This document shows positions 46,085 through 57,819 of a stretch of 64,000 bases of DNA, piece by piece. A program made the translations under genes and the position numbers. Source of the stretch: Stenogyne calaminthoides (Eukaryota > Streptophyta > Magnoliopsida > Lamiales > Lamiaceae); NCBI GenBank assembly GCA_037126765.1, contig JBBCBC010000016.1:17782728-17846727 (forward strand), given 5' to 3'. Below the pieces are notes generated by a model. The model did not search any database. It was not told where the DNA came from and saw nothing but the letters and a program-made list of their open reading frames with translations. Position 1 is the stretch's first letter; each line of letters starts with the position of its first letter.

Positions 46085-47302
46085 CTCCTCCACAGCCAAT
46101 TAGACAGATGTCATCACTGTCACTATCTAGAGAACATCTCATCTGAAGAATGGAACCTTCTTCGAATGTTCTTCTTCCTCTGCAATTATGGCTTTCTTCT
46201 TTGGAGAACTTCTTGTCTCTCTTTTGCTTGCCTTTTTTTTCTCTCTTTAAGACTTAACTTTCGGGATACCATATTGAAAATGACCTTTCTTTTGGCAGTT
46301 ATAGCATCTGTTGGCAACATCATCCTGATCACTTTCCTCCTTAGTCTTGGAGTCCTTCTTTTTGGACAAGATCCTTCAGCTTTCAGGTCCTTTCTTTTCT
46401 CGAATGGATCCGTCCTCGACTTTTTGAGTCTCTCCGCACTGTGATTCCCCGTAATATTTTTTATATTTTCCATATCTGCTATTAAGCCTTTCAAACCTCC
46501 TTGCCATCAGTACTAGCTTATCCTCTAGCTCATCCTGATTTTTAGCAAGTGAGTTCTCAGACTCTCTAGTCTTACAGGATTTTTCTTTGGCTTTGAAAGC
46601 CACATTTTTACTAAATGAAGAATCATCTTTGCTGTCAGCTTTCTTTGATTTCTTATCAATCACAAACTCATAAGCTTTCAGCTCAGAGAAGACTTGTTGG
46701 TATGGCATTGAATCAATGTTTTTGGTGTTTTCAATCACCACTGCATGAATATCCCATTTCTTAGATAATCCTCTAAGAATTTTCAATGCCACCTCTTTTT
46801 GTGGGTATCTCTTCCCAAGAGCATTTAGATCATTCATTATAATAGTGAATCTGACTTCCAGTTTGTCAATGGATTCACCATCTTCCATTTCAAAGCTATC
46901 AAACTTTCCAATAGCAACAGAAAGTTTGTTCTCTTTAATATGATCTGTGCCTTGGCACATCACAACAAGTGTATCCCATATTTCTTTGGCAGTATTACAA
47001 TGAGAAATCATCCCCATAACACCATCATCAATAGTGCTATATAAAGTATCTTTGGCAATATAGTCAAGATTGACTAACTTCCACTCATCAGGAGTAAGTT
47101 GATCATCAGACTTTGGAAATTCAGTCCTGGGATCATTTCTCTCAGTTTCTGTAACTCTGGGATTCACAACAGTGAATTTGAATGGTCCTTCAGAAACCAC
47201 TCTCCACATTCTTTCATGCTTAGAATACAGATGAGCCTGCATTCTTAATCTCCAAAAATCATAGTTCTCAACTGAGAACATTGGAAGTTTCTTAGAAGGC
47301 AT
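46085..47302 (-). pseudogene. Gag N-terminal part of element 2
   Basis: The frame 47302-46376 starts MPSKKLPMFSVENYDFWRLR and contains the UBN2-type gag (MISHCNTAKEIWDTLVVMCQ, KLSVAIGKFDSFEMEDGESI) with SKKWDIHAVV intact where element 1 has a stop. The CCHC knuckle (CYNCQKK homolog, near 46290-46310) follows in shifted frames down to MAVEE at the GT donor. Frame breaks near 46380-46440 coincide with CAG/CTG-type differences from element 1. Confidence 0.85.
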
Positions 47303-47409
47303 GATGTCTGAGCCTTGTAAGAATTCAGCAAATAGATCTGTTCAGTAGACCACAAGAATCTTTTAGCAATTTAGACTCTGGCTACCAAAGCAAATGGTCA
47401 AGCGAACCA

Positions 47410-47423
47410 CTGCTCTGATACCA
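47410..47423 (-). other. Primer binding site of element 2
   Basis: The minus strand reads TGGTATCAGAGCAG, two bases inside the 5' LTR; an exact initiator-Met tRNA match. Confidence 0.92.
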
Positions 47424-47425
47424 CT

Positions 47426-49237
47426 TGTTGGTCCCGGTGCTAACGAGTCTTACACGTGTATGGGGGGGAATACACGTGTTCTGTGAATTTTAAAACTTTT
47501 CTCAACTGAGGTCAGATGGGTCAGGTTGTCCTGATGATTTGACCACGAGAAGCCTGACGCCTCGAGTCAAAGTCTACCGAGACAAAGATCCCGAAGTCGC
47601 TTTTGAAGCCTCGAGATAATCCCAACCGAGCTCGAAGTTTTTTTTCAGATCCCGAGCCGCTTGATAGCTACTCGGATGTCTTGGAATGGTTGGCCCTAAG
47701 TTTATACTCGTTTTTAGATTTGCTAAAAACCTTCCTTTTAATGAAATAGTGATTAAGACTGTGATTCAGTTAGATGCAAGTTCAGTGGATTGATTCCAAC
47801 TGAATATCAGTGAAAATATGCTTTCAGTTAAAGATATGCAACAGATAATCAATGCAAAACAGAAAGCAAAACAACACAGCAAGTTATAGTGGTTCAGAGA
47901 CTCAAGCTCCTGCGTCCACTCTCTCTGACCTTCAGAGAAATTCCTTAACCACTTTCCTAAGGTTTTTTTACTACCTTAATGTAGTTTACTAACCTTTCTA
48001 CTTTGAGCTTTCTGACTACCTCTGTAGTTTACTTACTCAAAATACACACAAGCTTTCTGACTATCCAAGATAGTTTACTCACTTTTTCTCTAGAGTTTTC
48101 TGACTACCTCAATGTAGTTTACTAACTCTTTAAAACTCCAACTCACCAACAATCACACTCAAACTACCTTACAAAGGGTTTGGGGTTTCTTGGTTGGTTT
48201 CCCACTAGGATGAGATATCCTTTACAATTAAGTACAATGCAAAGGCTAGGATATCTCTACTAAGCTTTGGATATATCTTATCAAGCTAGGCTTAGTGAAT
48301 GATCTCTCTTCAATGTAAAGCACTTTGAAAATTCTTGGGTTTTCGAGTGCTTCAACTTGCAATAATAAGTTTGAGCTCTTGAGTTGCTTACAAATTTCCC
48401 GTAACCTTCAATGTAGAGGGTCACAAGTATTTATAGGCAAACACCAAGGTCACTCTTGAAAAACTATCCGTTGGAAGAGATAGCTTCATGAGTTTCCTCT
48501 TATGGTGTGTGATGAACGGCTATATTTGGGTTTGAATACTCCCTTGCATGTTTTAGGCAATATGGTTTCATGCAGCCACTCACCACTTTTTGCAGTCTGG
48601 AACATAGTACTACTGACATGCTTCAGTGACCTGTCACTTTCAGTGTCAGTAAAGTACAGTGCTGTCTTCCTCTGATTTGCTCTTGTCTTCAGCAAATGTA
48701 GACAAACATAACGGCTCTTTTTGGTCAATATATCTGAGTGATATAACCTTAACAACACTTAGTTTTAGTTCCTTTTGTCTGCATGTGAATGTCTTGGACG
48801 ATATCTATTTTTCTAAGTATTCGCGTTTTTCTCAGTATTGTATCCTTCATATAGATATTATTCAGTGCCTCGAAACATTCAGTTATACTGAGCATTAAGT
48901 ATATTACTGAGTCTTCAGTAACTACTTGCCTTCAGTATCTCCAGTCTTCAGTCTTCTGATTCTTCAGAGTATTCTGAGTCTTCAGAGTCTTCTGAGTCTT
49001 CAGTGTCTTCTGAGTCTTCAGAGATATACTGACTGATATACTGAGTCTTCATACTGAGTCTTCAGAATCTTCAGAGTCTAACCTGATCTATATCAGATGA
49101 CTATACAAGGTGCAGATAACATCCTGAACACTCTAAAACTGAATCCTGACTCATCTATCAAGATTATCCTGAACATGTCATACTCAGGGGTTTTGAGATC
49201 TAATCAAAAGCTTCTTTATTAAATTCATCTCCGAACA
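47426..49237 (-). repeat. 5' LTR of element 2
   Basis: The LTR is 1,812 bp. It starts TGTTCGGAGATG (49237; one change from TGTTGGGA) and ends GGTCCCGG..AACA side at 47426. TATAAATA is at 48428-48435; the G-run hairpin is at 47452-47479. The stretch 47520-47690 shows dense CTG/CAG to CG changes against the 3' LTR. Confidence 0.92.
48428..48435 (-). promoter_or_regulatory. LTR TATA box, element 2
   Basis: TATAAATA on the minus strand, preceded and followed by sequence conserved in all family LTRs. Confidence 0.6.
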
Positions 49238-50599
49238 AACTGTCTTAAGTAAAGCCCAGACCACCAGATTACATAATTTAAATTAAAAAAAAAATCATCA
49301 TCACGTAGTAACACATAGTTGTCCTTACAATAACTCATACTTGTCTATATAGTAACATAGACTGTGAGCGAGTTTTCGTGTTTGCTTTTGCGCAAATATT
49401 TAGAAAAAAATCACTTGATTCGGTTCGACCTGCACATGATCCGCGAATTTTCAACTCCTTCCCATTAGAAATAGAAAAACTTATACATTGAAATATTTCA
49501 CAGAAGAGTCCACCAAATTAGAAATAGGAGAGTTGAATAGAACAAAATATAAAAGTGAGTAATTACGAAGAGTAGATCTCATGTGAACCCGAGTTCACGG
49601 TGAATTTTGTTACTGTTATGCATAAATGTTTTCACCGTTATGTTTATGCAAACAATTTTTAATCAATGATACTCCCCTCGTCCCTAATTCGATTGAACAT
49701 TTACTATACACACGGGTTTTAAGAAAATAATGATTTATTATTATTAAAATGAATAAAGTTGTTTTTTAATGAGGGTTAAATGATAAAATAGTGGGATTTG
49801 TATAAATTAAATGAGATAAAGTTGATTTTAGTATATAATGAAAAAGTAATGACATTAGATGTAATATTGTAGTGTTAAAGGGGTATAGATTAAAGAGTCA
49901 TTTTCATTTATAAAAATGTTTAATTGAGTTTGGGACGTACCTTTTTATACAAATGTTCAATTAAATTAAGGACGAAGGGAGTATATAATATGTAAACATA
50001 GTAGTGCTATTTGAATAAATAGAGTTCACCAAAAGATAAAAGATAGGTTACACACAAGTTTTAATCAATTAAGATGCATATTCTAAACAAAAATGATTGT
50101 AAAATTGTTACAATTGAAAATGCATATTTTAAACAAAAATGATCGAAAAATTGTTACAACAGCACCTCCCACACAAACATAACGGCTATGATGAATGACT
50201 ACCATATATTGTCCTGAATTAACGACTTTCAAGATTTTGATGGCTATCCTCTCAGATTCAATAAAATAATTTTCCAATTTTTTAAAAATAATTCTTCCAA
50301 ATAATAAACAAATGAGAATTCCCAACACTATTGGATCCTTCCTGTGAAAAAAAATATGAAATCTGCAGGTTTGCCCACAAATAAATTTCAGAAGATCGAT
50401 GCTGCCTATTTAATTGATTCATGACAAACAAGAAATTTATTTTCCACAATCAAACCAGATCACGAAGAATGCGTGATATCAGCAGAAATTAGTTTGAGGT
50501 TGGTATTACATTCATAATCTTTTCTTTAGTGCAAAATTTTCTTATGTTACATCTGGTGAAATACATTTACAAATTTCTCAGAAATAATATAGCACAAAA
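49238..50599. other. Intergenic with a Stowaway MITE
   Basis: 49243-49560 is the right half of the older TIR-like region that starts near 28130. The rest is AT-rich apart from the MITE at 49672-49981. The last 100 bp should hold the promoter and leader of the gene at 50600, but I see no distinct TATA box. Confidence 0.5.
49672..49981. mobile_element. Stowaway MITE
   Basis: Termini CTCCCCTCGTCCCTAATTCG and, inverted, ATTAAGGACGAAGGGAG, flanked by TA on both sides (49670-49671 and 49982-49983). The inner arms ATTGAACATTT and AAATGTTCAAT continue the pairing. Tc1/mariner-type non-autonomous element of 310 bp. Confidence 0.93.
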
Positions 50600-51890
50600 A
50601 TGCCGAGACGACGGCCATTGCACACGTGTGCAGCCTCGTGCATAGGCATTGCTCACAAGGCATGCAAGAAGCTCCAAGACGTGGGCGGACCGGTGGGGTC
50701 CACAACCAAAAGGGCCATCGCCTTTTCGAGTTCCTTCTTCCCCCCTATACACACCATTTTACACCACGTTCTTGCAATCCTCTCTATCATAGATGATCAA
50801 ATCCTGACCGTCGAAACCAGGATCGAGACGATCCTCCCTCCATCCACGTACCTCTTCGACAAGATCGAAGCGCTCGTTTGTCGCGCGCAAACCCTACCAC
50901 AACAACTCGACAACATTGATTTTACCAAAATACCCTCGATGGTCCACCACTTCCCTCTCCTCGATTGGGCCCTCGTCCACATCATCTCGTGCCTAAATTT
51001 CCTTGTCTCGATTTTGACCCACTTGGGGTCAAAGAACACGAGGGAGAAGGAGATAAGGGTCGATGTGAACTGCAAAAGGGAGAAAAATGAGAGGAATGAC
51101 GGGACGAAGAATGATGCAGACAAGGGTGGAGGTATGTTGTGGCTGGGATGGTCTGTAGCCCGCATAATTTTTATAATATTTTTTTATATATTTAAAAAAA
51201 GTTAAGGAGTTAATTCAACAGCCTACTCAAGTATCGAACTTCTTAACTCTTTCACATAAAAATTGGCACTTCACAAACTCTCCTGTGATACCGAAATTTT
51301 TATAAGTTAATATCAATAACATTTAATGCTATGATATTAGTTTATAAGTATAGTCACATCAGTTGATAAATATTATAATATTAGTTATAAGTATAATAGT
51401 ATAAATTTATTTTATGAACAAATTTCGCAAAGAACTACTCTTTACACTTTACCATATGCTACATCCATTTTCACTTATTTTTGTTTGTAAAAATAAAATA
51501 AAAAATTAACCCTTTTAGTTTATACCTCTAAAAAATATTTAGCTTTTATTTTTTGTACTATATTTATTTCAATCTGGCTATTTTTTTATCCTGGCTCTGT
51601 CATTGGACGCAGAATATTCAAAGAGTTTGCCCAAGGGAGTGGTTCATTTATCGGTTAAGAGATTCCATTCTTGGAAAAGCAGAATGAAAGCACTTGAAGA
51701 GCCACTTTACGCCGGTGATTCGCCGATGTATTCGTCGTATCAATCTGCGAATTCATCTCCCGTTTCTGATTCTTCGCCGGATGGGACGCATGCATTCGGC
51801 TATGCAGGAAAAGGAGATACTATGAGTTGCACTTATAAGGAAATGCTGGAAAGAGGAACGAAAGAAGAAGATGATCAGTCAAGAGAATGA
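50600..51890 (+). CDS. Two-exon host gene, 269 residues, function unknown
   Basis: Exon 1 50600-51131 and exon 2 51613-51890, joined in phase 1 across a 481-bp GT-AG intron (GGAG|GTATGT ... ACGCAG|AATATT). The start MPRRRPLHTCAASC is the first Met. The first ~150 residues are hydrophobic to amphipathic helices (HTILHHVLAILSIIDDQIL, PLLDWALVHIISCLNFLVSI), followed by a Lys/Glu-rich linker. The second exon gives PKGVVHLSVKRFHSWKSRMK, a Ser/Pro-rich stretch and a conserved-looking TYKEMLERGTKEE end. Exons are GC-rich compared with the flanks and have no frame lesion, unlike the other gene here. I do not recognise the family; a membrane-associated or lipid-surface protein is possible but unproven. 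Confidence 0.75.
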
Positions 51891-53015
51891 TAATTTCCTC
51901 CGTGCAGTTTTTCTTTTTTAGTAGGAAACTCAGATTTGATTTGTAGATATTTATACATAGTTTAATTTCCAGGTTAATTACTACGAGTTAGGAGATGTTA
52001 TTTGTATTGTATGGTGGTTCTATTAGTATTTTTTCTTCTATATATATTTGCGTTATATATAAACAAGACTTGTGCTGAGAGTATCTCAAACATGGTTGAA
52101 GAATTCTTGAGTCAAAATCTATTGGTTAAAATTTGTGCGAGAGGGTTCACGAATTAGTACAAATTAAAGGTCGACTCTTATATGCACAAGGTGCACACTA
52201 TCTGATTGCAACCTAAAATATAATTCAGGTTGCAATTGGACAAAACTGTATAGTATACATAAATTGCTTGATTCATAAAGAATGAATCTTTTGAAGTTAT
52301 ACGGAACTTTCTAAAATGCTACACTCCGCGTGTCACGAGATATGGAGCGTTCTAATCGAAGAGTCATAACTCTCGAACTTATTATAGTAAGGCCAATGCA
52401 CCAGCCAGCCCAGTGTGGTGGCGAACACGCTGCAAATTGATAAAATATCGTAGGTTAAATTCATTTTTGGTCCCACAGGACACGGGGTCTCACGATTTTT
52501 GTCCCAATACTTACCACTTTGGTCCCGAAAGAATTTTTTAATGCAGTTCTGGTCTTTCCGTTACGGGATCCGTTAAGTTCAATTGCAATTTTGATCCCAA
52601 ATCTTGTCTCGTGGAACCAAAACTACAGCTGACTTTAACGGAAAATCAAACAGTGGGACCAAAACTGCATGAAAAATGATTTTGGGACCAAAATCGTGAG
52701 GACCCATGTCCCGTGGGACCAAAAATGAATTTAACTCTACATGTTGTAAATTGATATTAATGCAAGGTAATATGTGATCAAATGCAAGTATTTGACATGA
52801 GAATCACTGATCTCACAAGTTTCTTCTACAACACTAACTTTTCTGACGTAAACTTTGACGAATAAGCAATATTATAAAGGGAAAAGAAAAAGAGTGTGGG
52901 TCCAAAAGTGACCCGAACAAGAAGAGAATGTCTATGGTCCAAAAGTGACCATATAACCAAAAGGTACATAAAAAATCATGAAACTAGACGTCTAGCTAGC
53001 AACAGTAGTTCCATC
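51891..53015. other. Intergenic
   Basis: 3' flank of the preceding gene, then AT-rich DNA with the inverted-repeat element at 52450-52740 and the end of the LINE-derived region. No gene seen. Confidence 0.5.
52450..52740. mobile_element. Inverted-repeat MITE-like element
   Basis: About 50-bp terminal inverted repeats: GTAGGTTAAATTCATTTTTG at the left is answered by CAAAAATGAATTTAACTCTAC at the right. The arms repeat GGTCCCAC and CACGATTTT. The 291-bp element has no ORF. Flanks share GYAAATTGATA-like words but no convincing exact duplication, so the superfamily is open. Confidence 0.75.
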
Positions 53016-54860
53016 TAAGGAGGCATCTAAGACATCTTGTTTCTTCTTTGCCTTTAGTCGTGTGTTGTATTCCTATCTTCTCTTGTTATCTTTCGTTCGG
53101 GTCCTTTTTAGTTTTTCCTTGATCAGCTTGCCCAAGGGATTGTTTAGAGACAAATTACCTCCAGAGGCCTCAAAGTAGCAATGCTCGGCTGGAGTTAGCA
53201 CTGTCTGATAATCTATGCCCATTGGAATCGTGTTCTCTTTGATCTACCCAGATATCACTACCCCTTGATCATTCTCAGTATCTTCATCTAGCATGTCTGA
53301 CCATCTAGCAGAGGAAGGAGAGGCCGTAGAATCTGAGTCCGAAGCTGAAGTACCCTCGACCAGATTCTTGAAGGGGTTGGAGGTTGCAGGCTCAGGAGAA
53401 GCTGAAACTGCTCGAGATGACGAAGCTTTTTTTTTTTTGGAAAAAGCCAGTCCTCATTCGTGTTCTTTTGCTCTGCCAAAATTGTGTCAGTCTGTGGTAT
53501 CTGTCAGTCCATGTGCCCTATGATCTTCTCATTCATTGAAGCAATAACGTCATAGGGGGGTAGCACACCATCCTCCCCACCGTCCTGTAATTCAATGTCG
53601 TTTACTGTGCCGGAAGTATCCGGTGGAGCAGGGACTTCTGCTAGCACTGTCAGATCCTTTCTGACCCAAGTCCTCTGCTTTGCAACCTTTCCCGGGCCAT
53701 CCCGAGGAGGAGGCTTGTCACGGTCATCTTTCTTACCATCTGCACCTCCATAAAAATGACAGCTACCCAAAGAGTGTCCAACTATTTGACAATGTGCACA
53801 AAACTCTGAGTGCTGTTCATAGCCCACTGAAGCAATAGAGCAGTGCCCAGACCGCTCATACATAACCTTATATTCCTTTTCTTTGCGAAGATCTAGCTCT
53901 ATCAAAACTTGTGCAAAGTGACACATAGTTCGGTTGCGGGTGTTCGTCAATGCTAACCATATGGCCGAGAGCTGAAGTGATTCGTTCAATAATTGGCACA
54001 TAGAAGTACTCCATAGACAATTAAAAAATCCAAATCCAAACATTGACAACCGGGGATTTCACCTTATAGGGATTGAACTCCGGCACCCATCTTTGTAGCC
54101 TAATCGTCCCTATGTCAAGAGGCCAAGATTGTCGAGCAAAAATTCTATTTCTCTCTCGTAAGTCTACAAATTGAATACTGAAATATCCTTTCCCTAGGGT
54201 AACAAGCTTCCATTCACCATGAATATGCCATATCTTATCCAGGGAAGCTTTAAGGTCAGTTGTTGGTATTGTTGTAGCACCCGGTTTAAGCAACACTCGC
54301 CCAATAAGCGAATTCTGCAGCTCTATCACCCTTTTTTTATGAACAGAATCATCAATATTCACCGATAAAACTCCCCCTTCCTAACCGGCTGATGCGTAGC
54401 AGACAACCTAGGATCAAGGGTCGTAGCAAACGATTTTTGAGCAAAATTTAGTGCACTAACATTGTTCATCCCAGAGTTCAAACCAACACCCAAAAATCAA
54501 CACCCCAGAACCAGTAGGAGTGTGCCCTGTTGCTGCACAAAGCTGCGTACGATAGCAATCCCCAAGGAAAAAACTGCATCTGGTGCGAAGCATCAGCATA
54601 GTCGGTCTGAGCACCAACATCAGCCTTATTTGCGCCCATTGAGAAACAAAATGCAACAGGATTTTTGGGCCAATTCGCAACCTCAGTGCGCGGAGGCGCC
54701 GAACACTGAGCCGAGGGAATAGGCACAGAGTCGCCAGAAATTGGGTGTTGCAGTTCGACGATGCGCTAGAATCGCGACCAGTTTTCGAGGATCCGCCAAC
54801 TTAACAAAGATGCTACAGGCCGCATCCAAGTCGAATTTCATGGTAGGGAGGGCCGTGGAG
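53016..54860 (-). pseudogene. LINE ORF1 remnant (DUF4283 plus zinc knuckle)
   Basis: Starts near 54840 with MKFDLDAACSIFVKLADPRK, runs in shifting frames through a DUF4283 domain (54362-54021: IGRVLLKPGA, GEWKLVTLGKGYFSIQF, IRLQRWVPEFNPYKVKSPV) and a CX2CX4HX4C knuckle (FCAHCQIVGHSLGSC, in 54049-53504), then a low-complexity tail to about 53016. This is the usual make-up of plant L1-type ORF1, an RNA-binding chaperone. No ORF2 follows. At least three frame breaks. Strand and orientation match the LINE at 28448-29767, but they are different parts of a LINE. Confidence 0.82.
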
Positions 54861-54941
54861 GGCCTGGCCGCCGACGGCGGCCGATTGGAGGGTGAATCCG
54901 TGCGAAATCAGAGAAACACACAGTGATGGTGTAATCGCACA

Positions 54942-55571
54942 CAGTAGCTGAGCGTGTCTTCGATTCCTAATTTTGGTGATACTGACGCAAACTTTGAGTT
55001 GATTGAGTCACGAATGTTATAAGACATCATCTTGTTCACTGATACTCCTTCTATCCCAAACTAAATGGTAAAATAGTCATTTTTTTTGTCCCAAACTAAA
55101 TGGTAAAGTACCTGTTATTCACCTTTTTACTCTAACTAACACCCTCCAAATAACAAGTTATTTAAACAATATGCCACTCAATTAACCCAACATTTTATCC
55201 TAATAATCTACCCACTAATCCGCCCCAGAAAAGATTAACCCTCCCAAAATAACATTATCTAACCCCCCTCTCCCCACTCATGTCTCTGCCCCATCCCATC
55301 CAAATCCTAGCCGCTATACTCTCTCTTCTCTCTTCCATTGTTGCTCTCTGCAATTGCTCTCTAATCTCTCGATATTTCATTTCCGTTGTTGCTCTCTGCA
55401 ATCTTCTCTCTAATCTCTCGATCTTCCTTAGCCGCCGCTCTCTGTTCTCTGTTCTTTCTCATCACTATCGATCCCATACCCAAAAAACTCTAGATCCACC
55501 ACGGACGATTCATCTTTAGCTTCGGAAAATTGGCTGTGCACTGAAGATTTTAACAAGTTTGAGGTGGATTC
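54942..55571. other. Intergenic, CT-rich, partial Stowaway end
   Basis: ACTCCTTCTATCCCAAACTA at about 55043 resembles a Stowaway terminus and its sequence is partly repeated 42 bp further on, but no partner end is seen. 55260-55500 is CT-rich with repeated TTGTTGCTCTCTGCAAT words, like the 5' leader of a gene that element 3 may have cut; not proven. Confidence 0.35.
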
Positions 55572-57411
55572 TGTTGGGGAATAAATTGCACGGATATATT
55601 CGGGATAAGTATTTAAATACAAATTTAATTCTGATAATTATTACTAGCATGAATTAATCCTATATTAATTCAAATAATAATTCAACAACAAATCATGCAT
55701 ATAATCACTTCACGTAAATCCTACGCATGCGGAATTTCTACGAGTTTACGTGAACGTACCTCTTGGAGTGGTAATGGCCTTGTTGATTAGACACACCAAA
55801 AAAACCTTCCCAAGTATTCCCTTAATCCTTGCTCGATAATCCGGTGGTAGGATGCTCGCGAACAATTAACAAAAGGAAAATAAACTTTGTTGCACCACCT
55901 TTGTGGATTTACTAATTTTTCCACCACATGGAATTGTACTTGGGAATGAAAGAATCATCCCCTATTTATAGATGAGTGGTGGTCGAATTTTTAGGGGAAA
56001 AAACAATGTGGGAAAATCTTTTCTTGATCTCCAAGAAATCTTGAATATATCTCCTATATTCTTTTTCCCATAATTATAATATTCCACAAAAATCCCACCT
56101 CATCAAGTTATGGAGTATTTTCGAAAAATAGGGGCAAGAATCCAATATTTGGATCTTCTTGAATTTATGAGATATTCTTGTATTTCAAGAAATACATATC
56201 TTTCATAATATCTTTTCAAGAAAATCAAGAAAATCTTTCTTTCCCATTTTTTCTCAAAATTTTCGAAATATGCTATATGGATAACCAAGTGGGAGATTTC
56301 TTGAATTTAATGAGATAATCTTGTATTCCAAGAATACATATCTTCATTCCATAACAAAATTCAAAGAAAATCTTTCTCCCCTTTTAATCCATAATTTTTG
56401 AAATTCATGGAAAAATAAGGCAACAAAATTTATTTTATTTTAAACACCTTTTTCAGTTATTGGACTTTATGTTGGGCTACTTAGGGGGCCTTTAGGAGAA
56501 TTAAGATTGGACCTTCCAATGCATCTTGAATTATCAATATTGAGCCACAATATTATTCAAGCCCATAAATATTAATTAATCCCACTACATAATTAATATT
56601 GCACTATCCATCTTAACCCATATTACAGTCAAAATGGCTCCCGGTTATTATTTCCCGTGTTTAAGATTATCTAGCCCATTAATTAATTCAAGCCAATTGA
56701 AATAGCTTTCCATTAATTAATATCTTTTGTCCTTGGTTAAGAAACGGTTCAACATTATTATCCATACCGGAAACTAGTTCCACTTGCAAGATTTGGTATG
56801 ATAAAGCTTATGAACCTCCCAAGGGGCAAATCGAACAAGCGTACTTACACACGATTCTCCGTATTAAATCTTAGCAATCACATGTGACCAATAATATTGC
56901 CCAAGATAAAAAGTATTGAATCTCGTTGATTCTCTACCCGTGATAAGTCAAAGCAATAGTTACCAACCACACGCGATCCTATTTAAGGGACGAAGATTAA
57001 GAAATAACGAACCACTGAGGTCTAATTATTCCTTGTTCAGTTATGAAGAATTCGTCCTCCTCAGGTCCTCCTATTCAAAGGTCATCGACATGCACTAGTG
57101 TAATCTCTTGGTCAAGACAAGCCAATCTTAGCCTTACACTTCAACCTTTCACGATGGATTGTTCATTTCCATCTAGGTCGTGAATGGTGTACTTTTGGTT
57201 ACAAGGGATTGTTAATTTAATCTTCTGTGATCTGGTATCACTAAATTAACTACATTGTAACACGTACTATTTATTGAACAGTTATGCAGTAAATATATGT
57301 AACATTCGATGATATTTAAAGCATCGGTGATAAACAATTTATTTCAAAGAATAAGTCCGAAATTCGATTTTGATTATACATAGTAAAAGCATACTTTCCA
57401 TAATCCCAACA
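55572..57411 (-). repeat. 3' LTR of element 3
   Basis: The LTR is 1,840 bp, starting TGTTGGGATTATGG at 57411 and ending ..TTATTCCCCAACA at 55572. Its left 90 bp match 62750-62838. No polypurine tract directly abuts 57411; GTGGGAAAAA about 70 bp further in is the best candidate, so the right border is less certain than the left. Confidence 0.8.
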
Positions 57412-57479
57412 TAGTAAATAGCATACAACATGTCTCAAAGATAATCCATCTAATGTCACCCACATAACCTAAAATTTTT

Positions 57480-57819
57480 CCCACTTATACTAAAGCAGAT
57501 TGGCAAATCTTTCCTTCCACATGTCTCTCGTGTATTCTCGAGGCGGACCCTCCTAATACGGATCGCTTCTCCATGTCATGGCTATATCTCCCCTTAACGA
57601 TATCTCGCAAAAGATGGTATTTCCTTTCAATGTGTTTCCGGGCCTAACGGTTCCCTTGAATTTGCAATCGGTCAGATTTTTCCAGAATCATCCAAGTCCA
57701 CTAGATTCTTGAGCCAAATCGCTTTCCATGTATATTATTCGCTTCCATGGTAGAATGGATTAGACGCTTCTCCATGTATCTTCTCCCCCATGAAAACACA
57801 CTCGAGGTAAATTAACATT
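57480..57819 (-). pseudogene. RNase H remnant of element 3
   Basis: Short conserved words appear in the expected order (STMEA, AIWLKNLVDL, ANSREP, KHIERKYHLLREIV-like), but the sequence between them is missing or compressed and catalytic positions are not preserved. Confidence 0.7.

Larger units (their letters stand above)
29891..49237 (-). mobile_element. Copia element 2 (Sirevirus-like), host of a nested insertion
   Basis: Flanked by a perfect AACTG duplication (29886-29890 and 49238-49242). Order on the minus strand: 5' LTR 47426-49237, primer site, gag, protease, integrase, RT, RNase H, post-pol ORF, polypurine tract, 3' LTR. The 3' LTR is split into 29891-29933 and 35432-37170 by the nested element. 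Without the nested part it is about 13.8 kb, close to element 1. It keeps a full Sirevirus-type gag with KAGLGYIPWG and WVPKN segments. RT is broken at YVDD. Confidence 0.93.

Noticed and set aside
53293..53523. Plus-strand frame of 76 residues
   Set aside because: Antisense to the LINE ORF1 tail; contains a T run that is the A run of the sense strand.
55280..55519. Frame MSLPHPIQILAAILSLL with a signal-peptide-like start
   Set aside because: Translation of CT-rich repeated sequence (Leu/Ser-rich); no conserved domain. Could be a 5' leader, but not supported as coding.
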